64,000 nt of DNA, from contig NZ_ASWH01000001.1 of assembly GCF_000407545.1 (NCBI RefSeq), positions 791,501 through 855,500 on the forward strand, in the 5' to 3' direction. The notes under the pieces are model-generated. The model had not been told where the DNA came from. It was given only the letters and a program-made list of their open reading frames with translations, and did no database searches. The DNA is from Enterococcus gilvus ATCC BAA-350 (GTDB lineage Bacteria > Bacillota > Bacilli > Lactobacillales > Enterococcaceae). Numbering within the stretch: position 1 is the stretch's first letter; each line of letters begins with the position of its first letter. Made by a program: the position numbers and the translations under genes. Positions 10,326 to 18,285 of this stretch are shown piece after piece.

Positions 10326-10640
10326 TGAGTTTCACTTCCTGCTTCAGTAGGATAGTGAAATTATATGCGTATGAGAATCATGCATTTTTCTGCTCTTTAG
10401 AAAAATGGCTCTTCTAACTCGAATTAGCTGTCAGTTCTGCTTTTCGCAGTTTAGTACAATTCGACCAGGGAATTGGGCCTTAGAAAATGTATGGAATAAC
10501 TCGTTTAGCAGAATGATATGTCGAAGAAGATAAGAATAAATTTTGTAAAAAATTTATACCTCAATTGGATTCTGAATCGACTGTGAGCCTCAGCAGGATA
10601 GTGAAATCATATGCGTATGAGAATCAAGTATTTTATTAAA
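10326..10640 (+). repeat. Structured intergenic repeat, locus A
   Basis: This locus follows the T-box terminator directly and fills the 5' leader of metY. The head hairpin is TTTCACT TCCT / AGGA T AGTGAAA, then the core TATATGCGTATGAGAATCA and a second hairpin ATTTTTCTGC / TTTAGAAAAAT. A second module holds TTCTGCT / AGCAGAA followed by GATATGTCGAAGAAGATAA. A third partial copy ends in ATAGTGAAATCATATGCGTA. The same blocks recur at 16.8, 32.5-33.0 and 48.4 kb. Confidence 0.75.
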
Positions 10641-10679
10641 ATAAATGAAAAAATCAATCGAAAACAGGAGGAAATAATT

Positions 10680-11951
10680 ATGGAATTTGAAACAAAATGT
10701 TTACATGCAGGCTATCAACCGGAGAATGGGGAACCTCGGGTGCTCCCAATTGTTCAGAGCACGACCTACGCTTATGAGTCTACGGAAGAGATCGGAAAAT
10801 TGTTTGATTTGGAAGCAGCCGGCTATTTTTATACTAGGTTGGCGAACCCAACGACAGGTGCAGTGGAAGCAAAAATCGCAGCGCTTGAGGGTGGGGTGGG
10901 CGCTTTATGTACATCTTCTGGTCAAGCAGCTACCTTCTATGCGGTATTAAATATCTTAGAGGCAGGCGATCATTTGATTTCTTCCAGCTACATCTATGGC
11001 GGGACCTACAACCTATTTGCCCATACATTCAGAAAGATGGGTATCGAAGTAACTTTTATCGATCAAGATGCTTCAAAAGAAGAAATACTGAAGGCGGCGA
11101 GCCCAAACACTAAAGCTATTTTTGGTGAAACGATCGCTAATCCTGCGGTGAAAGTTTTGGACCAAGAAAAATTTGCGACGATCGCCAAAGAATTAGCTGT
11201 TCCCTTTATTATTGATAACACGTTTGCGACGCCATACTTCTGTCGTCCTATCGAATTTGGTGCAAATATCGTTATCCATAGTACAACAAAATATTTGGAT
11301 GGTCATGCAGTGCAAACAGGTGGCGTGATTGTGGATGGCGGAAATTTTGATTGGAACAACGGAAAATTCCCGCAGCTTTCGGAACCAGATGAAACGTACC
11401 ACGGAATCGTATACACAGAAAAATTTGGAGAAGCTGCTTATATTACGAAAGCGCGTGTTCAACTGATGAGGGATCTAGGAGCGACACCGTCTCCGCAAAA
11501 TTCATTCCTACTTAATCTTGGCATGGAAACTTTGCCGGTTCGGATGGATCGTCATTATGAGAATGCATTGACGATTGCGAACTTTTTAAACCAGCAGCCG
11601 GCGATTAAAAAGGTTTATTATCCCGGATTGGAAAGCGATGAAAATTATGAATTGGCTCAAAAATATGTTCCAAACGGATTATGCGGGGTGATCTCAGTTG
11701 AGTTTGCAGATGGGAAAGAAACAGCAGCGAAATGGTTAGATGCGCTAGAATTAGTGTCATTAGAAGTTCACGTAGCAGACATACGAACCTGCGCATTGCA
11801 TCCTGCAACATCGACACATCGTCAACTGACGGATGAAGAACTGCATCAAGCGGGAATTTCTCCAGGATTGGTTCGTGTATCCTGTGGGATTGAGAATGTA
11901 AAGGATATTCTTGCTGACTTGCGCCAAGCTTTTGACAAATTGGAGGGGTAA
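10680..11951 (+). CDS. metY: O-acetylhomoserine sulfhydrylase (Cys/Met metabolism PLP enzyme)
   Basis: This 423-residue PLP enzyme is expected to make homocysteine from O-acetylhomoserine and sulfide. It has the family features YTRLANPTTGAVEAKIAALEGG, the cofactor lysine Lys204 in HSTTKYLDGHA, and the insert typical of MetY-type proteins (FPQLSEPDETYHG). A cystathionine gamma-synthase role cannot be fully excluded. The start ATG at 10680 follows CAGGAGGAAATAATT. It lies 3 bp upstream of metA, the enzyme that supplies its substrate, and behind a T-box and repeat locus A. Confidence 0.93.
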   Translation: MEFETKCLHAGYQPENGEPRVLPIVQSTTYAYESTEEIGKLFDLEAAGYFYTRLANPTTGAVEAKIAALEGGVGALCTSSGQAATFYAVLNILEAGDHLISSSYIYGGTYNLFAHTFRKMGIEVTFIDQDASKEEILKAASPNTKAIFGETIANPAVKVLDQEKFATIAKELAVPFIIDNTFATPYFCRPIEFGANIVIHSTTKYLDGHAVQTGGVIVDGGNFDWNNGKFPQLSEPDETYHGIVYTEKFGEAAYITKARVQLMRDLGATPSPQNSFLLNLGMETLPVRMDRHYENALTIANFLNQQPAIKKVYYPGLESDENYELAQKYVPNGLCGVISVEFADGKETAAKWLDALELVSLEVHVADIRTCALHPATSTHRQLTDEELHQAGISPGLVRVSCGIENVKDILADLRQAFDKLEG

Positions 11952-11954
11952 TGT

Positions 11955-12881
11955 ATGCCGATTCGTTTGAAGCCAGATTTTCCAGCAACGTCTGTTTTAG
12001 AATCTGAAGATATTTTTGCGATCGATAATTCTCGAGCGGAGCATCAAGACATTCGTCCACTGAAATTAGTGATCTTGAATTTGATGCCGAATAAAATCGA
12101 TACCGAAATCCATCTGCTGCGATTGATTAGTCAGAGCCCTTTACAGATCGATGTGGACTTTTTAAAGGTAGCAAGCCATGAGCATAAAAATACAAGTAAA
12201 AATCATTTAGATAAGTTTTATCTGGAGTTTTCACAGGTGAGAGAGTCTTGCTATGATGGGTTGATCATCACGGGCGCTCCGATTGAACAAATGAGGTTTG
12301 AAGAAGTGGATTACTGGTCGGAGCTGGTAGAAATTATGGCATGGAGCCAGACTTCTGTAACGTCGGTCGTGCATATTTGCTGGGGAGCACAAGCCGGTTT
12401 GTATTATCACTTCGGAGTGGAAAAGGTTCCCTTTGAGGAGAAGTTGTTTGGAATCTTTAAACAGGACATTGAACACCACTTTCGTTTATTTAGAGGCTTT
12501 GATGACCGTTTTTGGATGCCGCAATCTCGTTATACGGGAATCAATGAAGAGCAAGTTCGTCAGAAAAAAATCAAGGTAATCGCCAAAGATGAGAACGAAC
12601 GATCAGCGATCTTGATCTCTGAAGATGAGCATGACATTTTCCTAATGGGGCATTTCGAGTACGCAACGGATACCTTGGAAAAGGAATACTTACGGGATCA
12701 TGAACGTGGATTGGACACGGCCAAGCCTGCAAATTATTATGAGAACGGGAAAATCTACAATTATTGGCGGGCTCACGCACAGTTGTTTTATCACAACTGG
12801 CTAAATGACGTCTATCAAATAACTCCGTATCGTCTAGAGCGGATTCGTGAATTACAAGAAGAAAGAAAGCTGAGATCGTAA
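11955..12881 (+). CDS. metA: Homoserine O-acetyltransferase (MetA type)
   Basis: MetA activates homoserine for methionine synthesis. The 308-residue sequence has the catalytic Cys142 in VVHICWGAQAG and the GHFEY motif (His233, Glu235). Residue 111 is Glu in GAPIEQMRFEE; in this family Glu111 is known to favour acetyl-CoA and Gly111 succinyl-CoA. This fits the neighbouring O-acetylhomoserine sulfhydrylase. The last codons overlap one arm of a palindrome whose other arm lies beyond the inserted IS. Confidence 0.95.
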   Translation: MPIRLKPDFPATSVLESEDIFAIDNSRAEHQDIRPLKLVILNLMPNKIDTEIHLLRLISQSPLQIDVDFLKVASHEHKNTSKNHLDKFYLEFSQVRESCYDGLIITGAPIEQMRFEEVDYWSELVEIMAWSQTSVTSVVHICWGAQAGLYYHFGVEKVPFEEKLFGIFKQDIEHHFRLFRGFDDRFWMPQSRYTGINEEQVRQKKIKVIAKDENERSAILISEDEHDIFLMGHFEYATDTLEKEYLRDHERGLDTAKPANYYENGKIYNYWRAHAQLFYHNWLNDVYQITPYRLERIRELQEERKLRS

Positions 12882-12959
12882 TGAAGTGCTCCCTGTCAAG
12901 TAGACAGCCAAAAAACAAAAATTATACTATTCAGGAATCGAGTGACTCGATTCCTGTTT

Positions 12960-13877
12960 TTATGCGGCTTGCCTTCTGAATTCGTTTGGTGAAAGCTCAT
13001 TTAACGCTTCAGAGTAGCGATAATTATTGTAGTACCGCATATAACTACTGACAGATTTCTTTAGTTCATCAAAGCTTTGATAGCTTTCTTGATAGAATTT
13101 TTCTTCTTTAAATGTTCCCCAAAAATGTTCGATCGGTTGATTGTCCAGGCAGCGACCGACTCGAGACATACTTTTGGTGAATTTATAGTTTACTTGGAGT
13201 GCTTTGTAATCATAAGAGGTGTATTGAAACCCGCGATCACTATGAAGCAGCGGTCTGACGCCAGGATTCTTACGCATGGCTTTTTTTACAGTATCCATGA
13301 CAAGTGGATTATTATTGGAATGACCGAGCTTCCAAGAAACGATCGAGTGATCATAAAGATCGATGATCGCACTCAAATAAGCCTTTCGGCCATTGCCGTA
13401 TCTCAATTCAGTAATATCCGTACACCATTTTTGATTGGGCTTTTCAGCGATAAATTTGCGGTTTAACCTGTTTTCTGCAACGTTAGCTTCCGTTGCTTTT
13501 ACATAGGTCGGACGCTTTTTCTTGATCACTGCTTTAATCCCAAGTACTTTCATTAGGCGGTAATAACGTTTCTTAGAATAGTTTTTCTTGAATGTTCGAT
13601 TCAGTTGAATACGAATTTGCCGATACCCGATAGCGCCTTTTTTACTGTCATATTTCTTCTGGATCTCTTTTGCCAGTTTTCTGTTTTCAAGTTCTTTTTT
13701 TGAGGGTTTCCACTTCAACCATTTATAGTAAGAAGAGCGTGCGATCCCAGCCAATTGACAGAGATTCGTGATTGAATAGTGCTTCTCTTCATGCAGTTCT
13801 GAAATCGTTTGATAGAGTTCCACGTTTCTTACGAACGTGAGGACCGGTTTCGCCGTTGAATCTCTTGTAACTTTTTT
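12960..13877 (-). CDS. IS3-family transposase OrfB (DDE integrase domain), expressed by -1 frameshift
   Basis: This is the catalytic half of the transposase. It carries the DDE triad context: Asp in WCTDITE, Asp in LLHSDRGFQY, and Glu in CLDNQPIEHFWGTFKEEKFY, followed by the IS3-type tail RYYNNYRYSEALNELSPNEFR. An HTH_21-like segment (ITNLCQLAGIARSSYYKWLKW) precedes it. The frame continues open upstream of the slippery site at 13871-13877. The likely product is an OrfAB fusion made by -1 slippage; no good independent start site was seen. Confidence 0.9.
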   Translation of the reverse strand, partial: KKVTRDSTAKPVLTFVRNVELYQTISELHEEKHYSITNLCQLAGIARSSYYKWLKWKPSKKELENRKLAKEIQKKYDSKKGAIGYRQIRIQLNRTFKKNYSKKRYYRLMKVLGIKAVIKKKRPTYVKATEANVAENRLNRKFIAEKPNQKWCTDITELRYGNGRKAYLSAIIDLYDHSIVSWKLGHSNNNPLVMDTVKKAMRKNPGVRPLLHSDRGFQYTSYDYKALQVNYKFTKSMSRVGRCLDNQPIEHFWGTFKEEKFYQESYQSFDELKKSVSSYMRYYNNYRYSEALNELSPNEFRRQAA

Positions 13878-14527
13878 GCGAAGTCGTTCTCCATTTCTAA
13901 ATGCTTGTTTCGTGCTTCCAGTTCTTTTACTCTTAATTTCAACCGCTCTTCTTCGGTTAAGAACTCGCTTGATTTGTTTCGTCCACGATTGTCTTTTAGT
14001 GCTTCTTCTCCGTGTTGCTGGTATTTCTTTACCCAAGAGTACACTTGTTGGTAAGAGACATCATATTTTTCGATCGCCTGTGCGTAGTTCAGTTCATTAG
14101 CGATTGTATATTGAGCGATCTCGATAAGCTCTTGATAGGTGGTTTTACGTCCTTTTTTCATGGTTTTGGGTACACTGCCTTTACTTGTTGATTTTAGTGT
14201 TTCCCCATTAGTATAGCGTGAAACCCATCTTCTTAACACAGAGGTCGAAGAAATTTGAAAAAACGTCGTTGCTCGATAGAGAGACATTTCTTCATTTATG
14301 ACAGCCAAAACAGCCTCCTGCTTTTGTCCACTATCGTACTGATTCCACGTTGTTGCTTCTTTTAGTCCCTCGATTCCGTCATCATTATATTTACGAATCC
14401 AATTGTTTATCGTCGTCCAAGAAAGGGAATGCTTCTTAGCGACACTGTTCACACTACGACGTTTATCCATCACTTCTGAAATAATTTGAAATTTTTCTTC
14501 TGGAGAATAAATACTTCTCTTTGACAT
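13829..14527 (-). CDS. IS3-family transposase OrfA (helix-turn-helix, coiled-coil end)
   Basis: This 232-residue DNA-binding half has two HTH repeats: SVNSVAKKHSLSWTTINNWIRKY and LNYAQAIEKYDVSYQQVYSWVKKY. A charged coiled-coil-like end (LTEEERLKLRVKELEARNKH) matches the leucine-zipper region that multimerises IS3 transposases. The ribosome site AGGGAG lies in a stem (see 14535-14589). The gene ends shortly after the slippery heptamer, as expected for OrfA in this family. Confidence 0.9.
   Translation of the reverse strand: MSKRSIYSPEEKFQIISEVMDKRRSVNSVAKKHSLSWTTINNWIRKYNDDGIEGLKEATTWNQYDSGQKQEAVLAVINEEMSLYRATTFFQISSTSVLRRWVSRYTNGETLKSTSKGSVPKTMKKGRKTTYQELIEIAQYTIANELNYAQAIEKYDVSYQQVYSWVKKYQQHGEEALKDNRGRNKSSEFLTEEERLKLRVKELEARNKHLEMENDFAKKLQEIQRRNRSSRS
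13871..13877 (-). other. Programmed -1 frameshift site of the IS
   Basis: On the minus strand the OrfA frame reads GCA AAA AAG, giving the slippery heptamer A AAA AAG in correct phase. A -1 slip continues into the OrfB frame (KKVTRDSTAK...), matching the IS150/IS3 mechanism. Confidence 0.85.
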
Positions 14528-14534
14528 ACAAAAA

Positions 14535-14589
14535 CTCCCTATAAAGTAGACTTGGATTTTTGTTTTTTCCTTGTCTACTTTATAGGGAG
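14535..14589 (-). promoter_or_regulatory. 17 bp inverted repeat hiding the OrfA ribosome site
   Basis: CTCCCTATAAAGTAGAC at 14535-14551 and its exact complement at 14573-14589 form a 17 bp stem with a 21-base loop. In RNA entering from outside the IS, the 3' arm, which includes the AGGGAG ribosome site of orfA, would be paired with the terminal repeat. Confidence 0.75.
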
Positions 14590-14604
14590 CGTATCATAAA
14601 GATC

Positions 14605-15459
14605 TCAGCTTTCTTCTTCCATAAAGTAATAACTATGGTCTTCTAAATCTAAGGCACTCATGATCATAGCAGCAGTCTCTTCAATAGAGAGTGTTGCAAC
14701 ATTGATGATTTCACAGCCCAATTTGTGATAAAGCTCATTGGCAAATTTGAGTTCCGCTTGGATTTTTTCACGATCGGAGTAAGCTGTTTCAGGGTTCAAT
14801 CCATAGGCACGCATGCGTTCTTTACGGATACCGATCAGCACTTCTGGATCATTTGTCAATCCGACTATTTTTTTCGGATCAATTTCAAAGAGTTGTTTTG
14901 GAATATGCGCTTGCGGTATCAACGGCAAGTTGGCGACCTTTAAGTTTTTATTTGCTAAATATAAACTTAATGGCGTTTTTGAAGTTCTGGATACGCCAAG
15001 CAGCACAACATCTGCTTCTAAAAATCCGCGGGGGTCTTTTCCGTCGTCATATTTGACTGCAAATTCCATCGCTTTGATCCGTTTGAAGTAATTTTCATTT
15101 AAATGGTGCAAGGCACCTCGTTCGCCCGTCGGTTCAAGATGTGCTCGTCGGCCGATCTCACTGACGACAGGATTCAACAGGTCCATTGTAAACAGGTCTT
15201 TGTCTTCACAAAATTCCTTTGCGATTTTTGCTAATTTTGGATCGATCAATGTATAAATGATCATACCGTTTTCGGCTTTTGCATCATTTAAAGCTTTCAT
15301 CAATAATTCTTCCGTGTGAACAAAGGTACGACGGAAGAGACAAAATTCTACGGTAGGGTATTGTGCCATCGAGGCTTGGGCAAGCTTAGATGCAGTCTCC
15401 CCAGCAGAATCGGAGATGATGAAAATAGTGACTAACTCATTTTGTTTTTCGCTATTCAT
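14605..15459 (-). CDS. PPDK / PEP synthase regulatory kinase-phosphatase (PSRP, DUF299), copy 1
   Basis: Proteins of this family phosphorylate and reactivate pyruvate phosphate dikinase or PEP synthase in an ADP/Pi-dependent way. The 284-residue protein shows the P-loop-like GVSRTSKTPLSLYLANK and the N-terminal IISDSAGETASKLAQA. The start at 15459 follows AAGGGAG and reads MNSEKQNELV. It converges on metA with the IS between. A second paralogue lies at 39.2-40.0 kb beside a CcpN-like gene. No ppdK or pps gene is in the window, so the partner is unknown. Confidence 0.9.
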   Translation of the reverse strand: MNSEKQNELVTIFIISDSAGETASKLAQASMAQYPTVEFCLFRRTFVHTEELLMKALNDAKAENGMIIYTLIDPKLAKIAKEFCEDKDLFTMDLLNPVVSEIGRRAHLEPTGERGALHHLNENYFKRIKAMEFAVKYDDGKDPRGFLEADVVLLGVSRTSKTPLSLYLANKNLKVANLPLIPQAHIPKQLFEIDPKKIVGLTNDPEVLIGIRKERMRAYGLNPETAYSDREKIQAELKFANELYHKLGCEIINVATLSIEETAAMIMSALDLEDHSYYFMEEES

Positions 15460-15544
15460 AAAAATAATCTCCCTTGCAATCAAGAATAATTTATTATACC
15501 ATATTGTTTATTCGGAATCATTACACTTTGAAACGAGGGATACC

Positions 15545-15982
15545 ATGACACAGACGACTTTATTAGAAAAGGCCTTGTCGAAGGTAAAAGAAAATGGCTT
15601 TAAATACACAAAAAAACGTGAAACATTACTCGATTATTTAATCAAATCCAATCGCTATGTTGCTGCTCGTGAAGTCTATGATTATTTGAACGATCAATTT
15701 CCAGGATTGAGCTATGATACCGTCTATCGTAATTTGAGAGAATTTTGTGAAATCGGCCTGATCGAGGATACTGAATTACAGGGTGAAATGAAGTTCCGAT
15801 TCAGTTGCAGTGAAAATTTTGAGCACCATCATCATTTTATATGTACTGTTTGCGGAATGACGAAAGAGATCCACATGTGCCCAATGAACTTTTTTAAAGA
15901 ACAACTGGATGGCTGTGAAATTGAAGGACATCGCTTTGAGCTATACGGCCGATGTGAAAAATGCCAAAAAGTTAATGAATAA
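15545..15982 (+). CDS. Fur-family metal-responsive repressor
   Basis: This 145-residue protein has a winged-helix N-terminus (KYTKKRETLLDYLIKSNRYVAAREVYDYLN, SYDTVYRNLREFCEIGLI) and a C-terminal dimerisation domain with EHHHHFICTVCGMTKE and a closing CEKCQK pair. The two CxxC pairs form the structural zinc site; the His cluster is the sensory site. Fur, Zur and PerR cannot be separated securely; the HHHHF motif fits Fur or Zur. The ATG at 15545 follows CGAGGGATACC. It is divergent from copy 1 of the PSRP gene. Confidence 0.88.
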   Translation: MTQTTLLEKALSKVKENGFKYTKKRETLLDYLIKSNRYVAAREVYDYLNDQFPGLSYDTVYRNLREFCEIGLIEDTELQGEMKFRFSCSENFEHHHHFICTVCGMTKEIHMCPMNFFKEQLDGCEIEGHRFELYGRCEKCQKVNE

Positions 15983-16008
15983 ATTAAGAATTAAAATTCT
16001 TCAGTGCC

Positions 16009-16037
16009 TTGACTCAAAATAGCCCATTGGATATAAT
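16009..16037 (+). promoter_or_regulatory. Promoter for rpsU
   Basis: TTGACT and TATAAT with a 17 bp spacer give an almost consensus sigma-A promoter, as expected for a highly expressed ribosomal gene. Confidence 0.85.
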
Positions 16038-16120
16038 AACTTATGGACGGTCTTGTTGTTTGGAAGTACATTTCAATAACAAAAACGGTTACATTTCAAG
16101 CCCGGAGGGAGGGAATTTAT

Positions 16121-16297
16121 ATGTCAAAAACAGTGGTTCGTAAAAATGAATCTCTTGACGATGCTCTTCGTCGCTTCAAACGTTCCGTTTCAAAAGCAGG
16201 GACTCTACAAGAATCTCGCAAACGTGAATTTTATGAAAAACCAAGCGTGAAACGTAAGAAAAAATCAGAAGCAGCTAGAAAACGTAAGAAATTCTAG
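16121..16297 (+). CDS. rpsU: 30S ribosomal protein S21
   Basis: S21 is a small basic protein of the 30S subunit platform near the anti-Shine-Dalgarno end of 16S rRNA. The 58-residue sequence begins [20 protein letters not shown] and ends in a Lys/Arg-rich tail, as usual. The ATG follows a GGAGGGAGGG site. A leader of about 80 bases separates it from the promoter. yqeY follows 21 bp later, the common rpsU-yqeY pairing. Confidence 0.97.
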   Translation: MSKTVVRKNESLDDALRRFKRSVSKAGTLQESRKREFYEKPSVKRKKKSEAARKRKKF

Positions 16298-16318
16298 TCT
16301 GTGAACGGAGTGATTCTA

Positions 16319-16765
16319 TTGTCACTACTTACTACCTTGAATGAAGACATGAAGCAAGCGATGCGAGCAAAAGACAAAGAGACTTTGCAAGTGATCCGGA
16401 TGCTTAAAGCTTCGATTCAAAATGAGCAGATCAAAAAAGGTCAGGATTTGAACGACGAAGAAGAACTGACAGTTTTATCTCGTGAGATGAAACAGCGTCG
16501 AGACTCTTTAGCCGAGTTTGAAAAAGCTGATCGCACCGATTTGGCCGATAAAGTCAAAAAGGAAATCGTAATTGTTGAAAACTATTTGCCGGCTCAGCTT
16601 TCTGAAGAGGAGATCCGTGCAATCGTTACAGAAGCAGTTGCAAAAACAGGAGCGACTTCACCAAAGGAATTTGGTAAAGTGATGGGCGCAGTGATGCCGA
16701 AAGTCAAAGGTAAAGCCGATGGCAATCAAGTCAATGCAATCGTTAAAGAGCTTCTAAATAAGTAA
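16319..16765 (+). CDS. yqeY: YqeY-like (GatB/YqeY domain) protein
   Basis: This 148-residue protein is related to the tail domain of the amidotransferase subunit GatB; its own role is not settled. The start is taken as TTG at 16319, reading (M)SLLTTLNEDMKQAMRAKDK with GGAG 8 bases upstream. This matches the N-terminus of the family better than a GTG 18 bases upstream. PAQLSEEEIRAIVTEAVAKTGA and GKVMGAVMPKVKGKADG are family blocks. It shares a transcript with rpsU and ends at a terminator. Confidence 0.9.
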   Translation: MSLLTTLNEDMKQAMRAKDKETLQVIRMLKASIQNEQIKKGQDLNDEEELTVLSREMKQRRDSLAEFEKADRTDLADKVKKEIVIVENYLPAQLSEEEIRAIVTEAVAKTGATSPKEFGKVMGAVMPKVKGKADGNQVNAIVKELLNK

Positions 16766-16775
16766 GCAATAATGA

Positions 16776-16807
16776 AAGCCGAGAGAAGAATCTCTCGGCT
16801 TTTTTTG
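16776..16807 (+). terminator. Intrinsic terminator of rpsU-yqeY
   Basis: AAGCCGAGAGA / TCTCTCGGCTT hairpin followed by seven T residues. Repeat locus B starts directly after it. Confidence 0.92.
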
Positions 16808-16967
16808 TCAGTCCAACTTTTCGCAGTCTAACAAAGTATGAGGTCAAAAAAAGTTGATAAAATTCAAACAGTGAGCAAGCTGTTTAGTTGGATGATATGC
16901 GTACGAAAATAAAATCTTTTTTCCTGCCCTTGGAAAAATGAATTCATATGGAATGAGCTAGCTCTCG
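16808..16967 (+). repeat. Structured intergenic repeat, locus B
   Basis: It begins CAGTCCAACTTTTCGCAGT right after the yqeY terminator, the same opening as locus C. CCAACT pairs with AGTTGG about 65 bases later, followed by the core GATGATATGCGTACGAAAAT, a TTTTTTCCTGC / TTGGAAAAA hairpin, and the tail GAATGAGCTAGCTCTCG. The rest of the gap up to phoH (16968-17286) shows only weak traces of the same blocks and no gene. Confidence 0.75.
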
Positions 16968-17286
16968 TTATGCTTCTATAGTTTGCATAACTTGAGCAAC
17001 ATGAATGGATATTGGTAGGTGTAGAAAAAGGCATGTAAAGGGAGAAATCTTGGTTAGGCTCTTGAAAAATGGAAGTCATCTATTATAATAGGGGAACTCT
17101 AATCAAGAAAGAAATTTGGTCAATCCCTCTCATTATTCGTAAGTGACGGGATTTAGCTGGAAAATGACTCATTTTTTTAGTAAGCTCACTTGTTTATTAG
17201 GTTGTTTTTAACTAAAGTTTAGACAATTTTTCTTTTATTTAGAGTGTGGTATTATAAGAAGGAATGATTTACGAAGGGATGAGCGC

Positions 17287-18270
17287 TTGTTGAATAGCAA
17301 CGATTTTGAGTCGTTAGAAATAAAGCTTGATGGGAAAGATGACATCAGTATGCTTTTAGGTACCCATGATAAGCACATAAAATTTTTAGAAGACAATACA
17401 GAAACGACGATCAATACTCGCGGTGAAATGATCCAGATTATTGGACCAAAGGATGAAACCAAGCTGGTGGGTGATGTGATCCGTACATTGCAATTGCTGA
17501 TTGATCGCGGCATCAAGGTGGCTACGCCTGACGTCATGACCGCATTGCGTCTCGCACGCGAAGATCACTTGGATGAATTTATTATGATGTATGAAGAAGA
17601 ATTGCTGAAGGATCGTAATGGGAAGCCTATTCGCCCTAAAAATATTGGGCAGAGCCGCTATATTGCAGCCGTACGAAAATCAGATGTAGTATTTGGTGTT
17701 GGCCCAGCCGGAACTGGGAAAACGTATCTGGCGATCGTGATGGCTATTGCTGCGTTGAAAAAGGGAGAAGTCCAACGCATTATTTTGACGCGTCCAGCAG
17801 TAGAAGCAGGAGAAAGTCTGGGCTTCTTGCCAGGCGATTTAAAGGAAAAGGTAGACCCGTATTTGCGTCCGATGTACGATGCGCTGCATCAAATTTTTGG
17901 TGTAGAGCATACCAACCGTCTATTAGAGCGGGGCGTCATCGAGATTGCGCCTTTGGCTTATATGCGTGGACGTACGTTAGATGATGCGTTCGTTATTCTA
18001 GATGAGGCGCAAAATACGACGATCTCACAAATGAAGATGTTTTTGACGCGCCTTGGGTTTAATTCTAAGATGATCGTCAATGGAGATACTTCTCAGGTGG
18101 ACCTTCCGAGAGGCCAAGTCAGTGGTCTGATCCATGCGGAAAGAACGTTAAAGGGAATCAAAAAAATTCGCTTCGTAAACTTTGAAACGGGGGATGTTGT
18201 AAGACACCCGGTTGTTGCAGAGATCATTGAAGCCTATGAACAAGAGAACCTACGACACCAAGAAAAGTAG
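17287..18270 (+). CDS. phoH: PhoH-like P-loop ATPase
   Basis: This 327-residue protein has an N-terminal KH-like portion and a PhoH ATPase domain with Walker A GPAGTGKT, LTRPAVEAGESLGFLPGD, and Walker B FVILDEAQN. In many bacteria phoH lies beside ybeY and acts in RNA metabolism; the same context holds here (pgpH, ybeY follow). The start is one of two adjacent TTG codons (17287 or 17290) behind GGATGAG. A TATTAT-like -10 lies upstream near 17252. Confidence 0.93.
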   Translation: MLNSNDFESLEIKLDGKDDISMLLGTHDKHIKFLEDNTETTINTRGEMIQIIGPKDETKLVGDVIRTLQLLIDRGIKVATPDVMTALRLAREDHLDEFIMMYEEELLKDRNGKPIRPKNIGQSRYIAAVRKSDVVFGVGPAGTGKTYLAIVMAIAALKKGEVQRIILTRPAVEAGESLGFLPGDLKEKVDPYLRPMYDALHQIFGVEHTNRLLERGVIEIAPLAYMRGRTLDDAFVILDEAQNTTISQMKMFLTRLGFNSKMIVNGDTSQVDLPRGQVSGLIHAERTLKGIKKIRFVNFETGDVVRHPVVAEIIEAYEQENLRHQEK

Positions 18271-18285
18271 TCAGGAGGGAATTGA

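Larger units (their letters stand above)
12888..14590 (-). mobile_element. IS3-family (IS150-like) insertion sequence
   Basis: The element is about 1.7 kb, bounded by imperfect inverted repeats: left GCTCCCTGTCAAGTAGACA, right (read inward) GCTCCCTATAAAGTAGACA, each followed by an A-rich stretch containing AAAAAACAAAAAT. It carries orfA and orfB on the minus strand joined by a frameshift site. No clear target duplication is seen (AGT left, GTA right), so the ends may be off by 1-3 bp. Both frames look intact, so the copy may be active. It lies between the convergent genes metA and ppsR. Confidence 0.9.

Noticed and set aside
16043..16120. Extended rpsU reading frame or a leader peptide
   Set aside because: The stretch is open by chance. 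S21 starts at 16121 behind a strong ribosome site, and no conserved peptide or ribosome site is seen for 16043.
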